NCBI GenBank assembly: GCA_947652115.1
Contig: OX393562.1
Location: forward strand, 30,609,156 to 30,673,155
DNA length: 64,000 nt
Reading direction: 5' to 3'
Source: Blastomussa wellsi
Taxonomy: Eukaryota > Cnidaria > Anthozoa > Scleractinia > Plerogyridae
Shown: piece by piece, positions 56,032-64,000 of the stretch
How positions within the stretch are numbered: the stretch's first letter is position 1
Layout: each line of letters opens with the position of its first letter
Program-made: the position numbers and the translations under genes
Notes under the pieces: generated by a model
What the model saw: only the letters and a program-made list of their open reading frames with translations
Database searches by the model: none
Told to the model about the DNA's origin: nothing

Positions 56032-59000
56032 AATCTGCTCGTCAGTCAGTACCAAAAGAGCGCTGTCTAAGTTTGTATCGCTGAAACTACAGTATGTAGC
56101 CTGCGTCGCAGACGATACCTAACCCCCGGTTTAGTTCATCTGCGGCGCAGATTAAAACTACTATGTCTTCACATAGAATTTCTAAGTAATAAAAACATGT
56201 CCTTCCATATTTACCCTGCGAGCAGAGTCTCTCTGATCTTCCTGTTCTCGCAGCACCCAATTCTTCTACTAAATTTTGCTTTGGTATCCTCATTTGTTAC
56301 AAGCAGAACTCCTGTAAAAGTTGCTTGTGTTTTTTGTTGAAATTTTCTATCAGACTTAATATACCAATTCGAACGAGAAAAATGTTTTTGCTCACGGTGG
56401 CACATAAATGGCATTGATTTTACGATACCTCTGAAGTCATCAAAACTGAATACAAATGAAATTTTGGGTGCATTAGATTGAAATCCGCATTTCGTATTTC
56501 CCAGTAAAACATAAATCCAATTGAAACGGATTTTGAAATCCGACAAATTACGTTTTTGGAGTTTGTGTTATTGGAAAATCCGAACCCTTTTATATGAGGT
56601 CTTACCCCAACTCTGATATGCCAGGCCCATAGGCTGGCATTCGCTTGATGCCATTTTGTATCAAAAATGGATATAATAAAGAGCAGGAGACTTTGTCCCT
56701 TGTGATGTGGTCTGGCGTGTTTGTAATCTTGGGTTGGGTGGTTTGGTTGAGTTTAGTTGGTTGAGATTATAGAGGGACCGACAACGGCTGCCTTGCATCG
56801 ATGTTGCCATGCGTCGGTTCAGATCACTGATGACGTCCAAATGTGGTGAGAACAAGAATTTGACAGTGATGTTCTGACGTCATGAATGCCTGCAATGGAC
56901 AAAAGGCTGATAATGTATGCCTGATAATGTTGACAATTTTATTCCAAAGTTTCATTAGCATTGATACACTGGAACGCTTTTAGATTTGTCGATGAAGTAG
57001 GCGCTCGAGCCCACGAAAAAGTTGTGCAACAAAATCCCGATATAAAAAATATGCTAAATTAGGGGGTGATTACATGACGAATTTCAGCCCGGTTAGCCGG
57101 GCTGAGATTTCGGCCTGGGTTCTGAAAGAAATCCTCTTGAAATGAAAGTGGCGATTACATGGAGACAGGGACCGCGCAGGGGGTGGGGCTGGGGAGGCTT
57201 TAGCCCCCCACGTTTTCGGCTGATTAAATCACTATTTTGTGTATGAAAAGATGGAGTATCTTTTAATTAATTGCCAGGATTATTCGACGGAGTTGTATTT
57301 TTTGTATTTATTGATGGAAGAGATACTGTGTAGCTCCCTGAAGAGAATGGCCTGAGATTTTACCTATTTATTTTTTTTAAATAAAGGTGTCTATCTATCT
57401 ATCTAACAATCCGTTAAGTATTAACGTTACGAAAACGAGCAAGTTTCAAATTCTGTTTTCTTTGTCCTTAAATAGGGTCAGAAATTTAAGGTAGTAACCC
57501 CCCCCCCCCCCTCTCCCTCTCCCCAGGAATATCCCAAATACAAGATATTGTGTGTTGATGTAATATGAATGAAAAGATAAATATGAGATCAAAACTTTAA
57601 GTGCAAGTTATCCTTCGTGACCACAATGTTGATGAACAAAATTAGTGCCAAACTAGATTTTATTTGCGTTTAATATTTTATTGTCGTTTTGTGGGCGATG
57701 CCTCCGCTTCTTATTAAAGAATAATTATAGATCAGCTTTTCAGCGAAGATCAAAAACTCACAATTGAAAACCCATTTAATTTCAAATAGCAGGCAAAAAT
57801 CATCACAACACAAAATAAGCCCTCGTAACTGCAATATAAGTAACAACAGACGTCAGAAATTTTGTTAGATCTATTAATAGTCAAAATTTGGAAAGCTTTT
57901 GTGCTGTAGTTTATGTGGAAGGGCGTTTTAATAAATCAGTTAGAACAGACTCTGGCGAATTGTGGCGGCCGAAAAAAAAATTTAAATTGGCGGCAAAGAA
58001 AGTTTGTTGACATTATTCGTCCAGATGACGCTTTTGACGTTTCTTTAAATTAACTTGGTGTTAATTCCTCAAAAGCTCAGGACATGTTTTTTAGCACCTG
58101 CCAAAATGTAAGAGGGGGAATTTGCATAGGCAAGAAATTATAGTTTGCGTGACCGACGGTGAATTGCGAGCAGCGCCACATCGACTGTAAACAAATGCCT
58201 CGTTTGTTTCTTGTCCTTTATCAATGGCGTAGTTATTCTGGAACACGATCATTGCGATGTTAAAAGCGTTCATAGGTAAGTTAGTTCTATTGCTTTATTT
58301 AAAAGGAACTAGAAAAGTGATTGCCTTATTCTTCAACATTACGACTGCTGTTAAATATAATGTCTATCAAGATCAAGATCCTTAACTTACGCAGATCAAA
58401 TTACCAAATCCGCAGAAGCTATGTCGCTTCTGTTTCTTCCGACGAAAAGCTTTAAAATAAGTCTTTGAATTTCCATGTTTTCAATAGTAAGTCTCCCATA
58501 AACTGTGTGATGTGAATGGCGCCGGGCCGTCACGCGAATTCACGCCCGTCGCAGTTGATTGTGTCATGTTAAAAATATTTTTGTTAATTTCACCTTTGAC
58601 TAGAGGCGTACCCTCAGCACCGCAGCATAACGTTTTAAAACGAAGCAATACGATAACCTCATTATCAGTCGTTTTAACAAAGGAAAGCACTATTAAAAGC
58701 ATTCTAAATTCACAAAGTAAACAGAAGATCCAGGAACTAAAACGAAAACAATTGACCACGTGTTCAATTCTTTCCATGTTGCCACGCGCTTTTTTGTTAT
58801 TACGGTTCACCGGAAACTAAAAGCGTTGATACAAGCACGTCCAAAAACGTCCACAAAGGGAAGTTTAAGTCCATTACCACGGCCATCGAATTGGGCAGTA
58901 TTTATTTCAGTTTTGCCTGGTTTCCTGTGGAAATTAACACAAAAAGTTCGGAAAAATCCACTGCCCCGAATAACACGATTAGCCGAAAATAGTCAAAATA

Positions 59001-59232
59001 AAGTTCTGCCAAGGCAAAGCGTTTCGTCATTTCATTTTTATAGAACCCTTGATCTTGACCCTATTCGGAAGAATAATGGAATGGCACAGTGGAATGGCGG
59101 AATGACGGGATATTCTAAAAGAAGGAATGGAGGAATATGCTAAAACACGAAAGGATAGTGAAATAAAAGAATGTCCTAAAGCATCGAATACCACGATAGG
59201 GCCCGCGCTGGGGGAGGGTCTGGGGGGCTTTA

Positions 59233-59425
59233 GGCTACGTCCACACTAAGCCGGATAAAATTTGAAAACGGCGTTTTCGCTTCGAAAGCGGATAAAATGT
59301 TTTCTGTCCACATTATACCGTTTTCAAATTGTTTCGCCATCGATTTTGAAACGCTGCTTCACAAGAAACGCTTAATACGTGCAAGAGCATGCCCACATTG
59401 TCCGAGCAACGTTATTTGATTGTTT

Positions 59426-59458
<33 letters not shown>

Positions 59459-59630
59459 CCGTCCACACTAACACACCTAGCCAGCGTTTTCAAATTTATC
59501 CACCTTGGAGAGCGTTTTCAAAAAGTTCCGTTTTCGGTGACCGAAAACCCCGTTTTAGTGTGGACGAAAGACTAATCCGGAGAAAAGAAGTTGCGTTTTC
59601 AAATTTATCCGGATTAGTGTGGACGTAGCC
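59233..59630. mobile_element. MITE (GGCTACGTCCACACTA ends)
   Basis: It starts GGCTACGTCCACACTAAGCC and ends TTAGTGTGGACGTAGCC. The interior repeats GCGTTTTCAAATTTATCC. A related element begins at 62887. Confidence 0.85.
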
Positions 59631-59700
59631 AAAATCCAACCTCGTTCCCATCTCACGTTCCAGGGGACGGGAAGGAGAGGAACCTTGGAACGAGGTTGGT

Positions 59701-59905
59701 CAAAATCATTTTCACTACGGCAAAATTAATTTGGTCACGGCAATTCATTTTCGTCACGGCAAAATCAATTTGGCTCACGGCAAAAACAATTTGATCACGG
59801 CAAAATCAGTTTTCGCCACGGCAAAATCAATTTGGGCACGGCAAAATCATTTTCGTCACGGCAAAATCAATTTGGCTCACAGCAAAAACAATTTGATCAC
59901 GGCCC
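59701..59905 (+). repeat. Minisatellite of TCACGGCAAAATCA units
   Basis: About nine imperfect units of 20-22 bp, each with CACGGCAAAA followed by CATTT or CAATTTGG. The ORF through it is a product of the repeat. Confidence 0.85.
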
Positions 59906-60820
59906 ATGACGGTTATGGGCCACCGTACGAACCCCACCTGACGACTTTTTGCCACAAATCAATTATATTTTCAGTTTTACAATGCAACGAGGTGCATTCT
60001 GAAAGTAAGCAACAACACGTAAACGTTATTTCAGTATGATCGAATGTGACCGGTCAAACCCCAAATCAGCCCGGATATTGTTCGAGGACCGGCCGTTATT
60101 TTTAACTTTTTTAGCCCTCAATTTTTATAACACAATAGACTTCTAAATGTACATTAAAACGTAGTTGGCATATTACAGTTTCGTGGTAACATCCTGCAGC
60201 TGCAGCATCATATCATTCATTCTGCCTTAAAAGAGGGAGAAAAAGCGACATTTAAAGTTTCAATTCAGCAGCAACAATTACCATCCTCCATTGCAGAGTG
60301 TAGGAAAGTGGGCCTAAGAAATTTTTGTGCGTGTTGGATACATGTACATGTACTGAGAAACAATGGCAAGTTTTCAATTTTTAATGCTCTATTTTCCTTT
60401 AGATAGAAAGTTAAACATGAAAATACTGCAGAAAGTGTCAAGCCGATTACTCGCAGCCTCGCGTCATGATTCTTCTGTGTCTTATATGGATTTGAAAATT
60501 GAGGTTATTTGTGTTTTGACAAGGCTCAGTTATTCGTAAAAAAATTATAACGAAATTTAACAAAAAAGGTTAGAAAAAGATGCGCTTCATATTTTAGGAC
60601 ATTCTGTCATTCCGCTCCGCCATTCCTTATTTTAGCATATTCTACCATTCCTTCTTTGATTATTCCGGCATTCTGCAATTCCTCTATTCCACCATTCTTT
60701 CATTCCGCTATTCCACCTTTCCTCTATTCCACCATTCTTCCATTCCTCCATTCTTCCATTCCACCATTCTGCTATTCCACCAAATAGGGCCACCCATCGA
60801 TGGCTTTTCGTATAGTGTAA

Positions 60821-60827
<7 letters not shown>

Positions 60828-60884
<57 letters not shown>
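60828..60884 (+). repeat. (AT)n microsatellite
   Basis: More than 25 uninterrupted AT units after a short A run. Confidence 0.95.
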
Positions 60885-60886
<2 letters not shown>

Positions 60887-62185
60887 GTCAGTTCTGTTGT
60901 ATTATTCCAAGGCGACTCTCACTATAGCTCGTTAATTGTATTCAGTGAAGTTCTGACAAAAAGACCGACGTCAAAACAATTGTTTTCATAAAGTCCTTTA
61001 ATTTTCGAGGAATCAGACATGCAGAGTCTGTTCTTGAGAGACAGGCCTTCTTATTTTGTCCACGACATCGCCATGATCGCCGCAAACGATGCCTTCTGAA
61101 GTATCGCTTCGATGTTTATTTCTGCACTGAACACAGCTATAATAAATGTTAGTGTTTCTTTTATTAAATAATCTCTTTTTATCTCTTTAACTTATGTCTT
61201 CTTAAATTCTGCCTATCTAGACGTGACTCGACTGGTTTAATCGACAGGTGCACGCGAACAAAGACAACAGCGCCGACTCAATAAAGGATGGACCCCTTTA
61301 TTTTTGAGGCTGGGAGGGGTGGGCAATATTTCTGGGCAAGAATTGTTTTTACCTGCAGGTTACAAAAGATTTGTTTTGGACTGTGATCTTTTGCAAGTTT
61401 TTTTTTACATCATCACAGGACCTGGATAGTAGAAAGTGCTTGCTAGATTTTTTCGCATGCCTCACTTTGCACGACATTTTTTGGTGCGTTTTCTTGGGCA
61501 AAATTTTTTTGGTAATTGCCCACCCTCCCTCCACCCCCCACTCAAAAATAAAATGGTCCGTCCCTGAGCTAAGAGGGGTTTTGGTTTTCACTGCCACGCA
61601 ATCAAAAACTAAATTGAAAACAATTTAACTGCAGGAGCTATGAGTTTCAAATATTATAGTAGATAAATAAATAAACAATTTCTCCGATTTCAAGTCTGTG
61701 CTGTGCGTGTGCGCGTGCGTGCGAGTTATTATCATAGATACCAAGTCGCGCGCTTTTCTACCCACTCTCTCGCAACCACGCCATTCAGACAAAATATCAA
61801 TCCATGAACGCTAATCGTCAATATGCTCACTGTCATGGAATTTTTGAAAAGCTCCATGCTTCTATTCTATTAAAGAGGTGATGTTCTGCTTCACAAAAGT
61901 TTTGGTGAGTCGACTGCACCAATTCGTTTGCTTAGCAAATGTAGTGGTGTACACGAGCCTGGAATTTTCCTTTAACCCCTGGCTGGGTGTGGCGCTATTC
62001 AGTATCCAAGGAATGTTTTATGGGTAGGTTAGGCTGTCTGTGTTTTGTTTGATGTTACTGTGTCCTTACGAGTTGGCTTCTGCGCAGCTTCTCAAGGTAA
62101 GTGAGTACTCAAAATGTTCATTCTTCTATGTTCTTGCTGAGTTTTAGTTCTGAAGATTTAATGGTAAATAAATACAACAACATAA

Positions 62186-62430
62186 TAGGGGGCATGGTGG
62201 CCTGGCCGGGGCACTGCGTTGTGTTCTTGGGAAAGACACTTTACTCTCACAGTGCCTCTCTTTACCCAGGTGTATAAATGGATACCTTCAAAATAATGCT
62301 GGGGGTAACCCTGCGATGGACTAGGGGAGCGGAAGTAGAAATACTCCTTGTCGCTTCATCCTCGGAGGAAACCTCGATAAGCTCCAGCCTGATGGGCTAT
62401 TAGGCTCGTACGCAGACTTTACCTTTTTGC
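62186..62430 (+). repeat. tRNA-derived SINE, plus-strand copy
   Basis: Head GGCATGGTGGCCTGGCCGG, body TTCTTGGGAAAGACACTTTA and TAACCCTGCGATGGACTAG, tail CTATTAGGCTCGTACGCAGA. It matches 24360-24624 in the opposite orientation. Confidence 0.8.
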
Positions 62431-62886
62431 CTACCAATACTACAACATAACTTGTTTTCGAGCAAACTTTGGAGAAAGGCTAGATTTTATTAGCATTGTG
62501 CTGCAAAACGCTGTTAAAATCGCAGTTTCCTAAATCGCATGCACATGGATCATAAAGTAAGTAATCCAAAATTTGACTTCAACGCTAGGCAAACTAGTCT
62601 TCCTTGACAGCTTTAATCGAAAATAGCGCTGTTGTACCCGAAAACTTGTATCAGTGTCACATTTTGCAACCATCATAAAGAATACGTGATGTTGCTAAGT
62701 GACTATCTGTCAACTGAAACTGTGGCCGCAGTAATTTCACAGCCTGGGCCATGTTCGATATTCTCTTACCCCTCTTTAAAAAAGAAACTAGCTAGTTAAA
62801 AGTTTATAGTTATGCTATTCAAACTTGCACCAGGATCGAACAGACGTAGCTAAAAGACAACTCATAAATGTATTATTAGTCTTTGG

Positions 62887-63262
62887 CCTCCGTCCACACG
62901 TATCGGTTTACGTTTGAAAACGCAACTCTTTCTTTGCGTATTTATTCATTGCGTATCCGGCAAGTGGAGGTCGAGAAACAACGAAAATTTTTGAAAACAC
63001 CGTTTCCAGATTTTCGTGTGGAGCAAAAAAAAAAGAACTCAGTTTTAAAAGGACGACATCACAGCATCAAAGCTTTAGGCGGTTTACAAGCAAGACCTTA
63101 GAAGTTCTAATTTAAGTCAGTATGTAAATTAAAGTCCTTGCTCATATCATTTTGTAGACTAAACACTGATTTCAGAGAAAGAGAGTTAGAATTAAAAATG
63201 TTCGTTTTCAAACGAATAGATGGATGTGGACTGACGCAAACGATACGTGTGGACTCGACTTT
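62887..63262. mobile_element. Probable MITE (GTCCACACGTATCG ends)
   Basis: CTCCGTCCACACGTATCG on the left pairs with CGATACGTGTGGACTCGA on the right. The interior includes GTTTGAAAACGCAAC. Confidence 0.6.
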
Positions 63263-63283
63263 TTTTTAAATGGGGTAAAACAA

Positions 63284-63861
63284 AATAGGCCATTTCCGAG
63301 TTCTCTTTTGCCTCAGTTGCAAAACGAGTCTAAGGGCAAAACCATTCATATGAAAATGTGTTTTACCTGCATCTTCATTCTCATGTTAAATGAGCTCATT
63401 TTCATATGAATATTTTCGCACTTGGGCTAAGGTCCAATGACATGTTACATGAGCCAATAGCTTTTGCTCATTTTCATTAGGTTCGGCTCATGTATAAAGT
63501 TCGACGTTTGACCTAAGCCTTAGACTCGTTCAGGGTTCGTACTCTTTCGGGCTTTTGAAATTCCATGACTTTCCATGACTTTTCCATGACTTTTCAAAGT
63601 TTTCCTTGACCTAAATATGAGCATTTTCTAGGAATTTCATTTTGGGTACGTTTTTACTATTTTCTTCACGAAAATGAAAACCTAACTGATTTTGTACTTT
63701 TTCAATAAACATAATTTTCCATGGCATTCCATGACCCACACTTAAATTCCACGACCTTCCAAACCTGGGAAATGGAATTCTAAAATTCCATGACTTTCCA
63801 GGTTTTCCATGACCTGTACGAACCCTGCATGAGGGAAAAGGAAACTCGGAAATGGCCTTTT
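63284..63861. mobile_element. MITE, family B, split by a nested element
   Basis: Ends AATAGGCCATTTCCGAGTTC and the inverse, GAAACTCGGAAATGGCC. Inner AAAACGAGTCTAAG and CATTCATATGAAAAT match the copy at 7221-7411. A second element occupies 63531-63827. Confidence 0.8.
63531..63827. mobile_element. Nested element (CAGGGTTCGTAC ends)
   Basis: It starts CAGGGTTCGTAC and ends GTACGAACCCTG, a perfect 12-bp inverted pair. The interior repeats TTCCATGACTTT many times in both orientations. Confidence 0.85.
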
Positions 63862-63912
63862 CTTTCCTTCTCCAAATAAAAACGTTTCTAACGTCATATT
63901 TGATTTCTACAG

Positions 63913-64000
63913 GTTTACTGCGTGGATGTCATTGGGGTCTAGGATTGGGCTCAGGCATAGTGATCAGTGGTCTTCTAATTGACTGGGTCGGCGTTGCACG
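63913..64000 (+). CDS. MFSD6-like transporter, partial exon
   Basis: After an acceptor (TTGATTTCTACAG) the frame reads GLLRGCHWGLGLGSGIVISG and LLIDWVGVA, up to the window edge. It resembles the QGLLxGxHWGLGxGxGxxIGG region near the end of MFSD6 and related major facilitator proteins, a membrane segment with glycine-rich packing. The exon starts in phase 1. No upstream exon was found, so it may lie beyond a long repeat-filled intron. The substrate is unknown. Confidence 0.75.

Larger units (their letters stand above)
54411..58900. other. No recognisable gene
   Basis: Apart from the MITE at 55867-56031 and simple repeats (poly-C near 57500, TCTA units near 57390), I could not identify any gene. 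It may be intron or upstream DNA of the transporter at the right edge. Confidence 0.4.
59065..60795. repeat. Region bounded by inverted GGAATGG-type simple repeats
   Basis: The left end (about 59065-59180) has GGAATGGCGGAATG units. The right end (about 60590-60795) has ATTCC/CCATTC units, its complement. CCCTATTCGG and CAAATAGGG stand at the outer edges. It may be an element with pentamer-rich inverted ends, and it contains the MITE at 59233-59630. Confidence 0.45.

Overview
The window reads as nuclear DNA of an animal, most likely an anthozoan cnidarian (a coral or sea anemone). It is AT-rich, its genes are split by GT-AG introns, and it is crowded with short inverted-repeat elements, tRNA-derived SINEs and Penelope-like retroelements. 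Its recognisable genes encode extracellular, modular proteins (NIDO, AMOP, VWD, Sushi and CUB domains), a combination common in cnidarian secretory and skeletal-matrix repertoires. The species cannot be named from the sequence.

Four host genes can be supported. (1) Minus strand, 25654 down to 10112: a 16-exon gene whose exons I joined by hand with consistent GT-AG sites and phases. It encodes a 1094-residue type I membrane protein: signal peptide, NIDO, IPT-like, AMOP, VWD, two Sushi domains, one membrane helix and a basic tail. (2) Minus strand, 31822 down to 27564: a two-exon LicD/fukutin-like type II membrane protein of 245 residues. (3) Plus strand, about 42479 to 50846: an eight-exon gene for a three-CUB-domain protein with a Ser/Thr-rich stalk and a hydrophobic C-terminus. 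Its true start codon is unresolved. (4) Plus strand, 63913 to the window edge: one exon of an MFSD6-like transporter.

The rest is mostly mobile DNA. Two different Penelope-like elements (PLEs) lie on the minus strand, at about 7518-9285 and 52100-53800. The second is cut by a 200-N assembly gap. A well-formed hammerhead ribozyme lies just downstream of the second PLE's ORF, a second candidate lies alone at 37613-37672, and a degenerate hammerhead-like core sits in the first PLE's 3' region. Many miniature inverted-repeat elements, several nested in one another, fill introns and intergenic DNA.

The most unusual structure is an element of about 1.1 kb with inverted repeats of about 310 bp and a 7-bp target duplication (22421-23524), inside intron 1 of gene 1. 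Between its arms it carries a near-identical copy of part of exon 4 of the same gene, with the 5' splice site intact, fused to a copy of the neighbouring intron. Stretches 1-924, 1089-5592, 9286-10111, 25655-27300, 35240-42478 and most of 54001-63912 hold no gene I can recognise.
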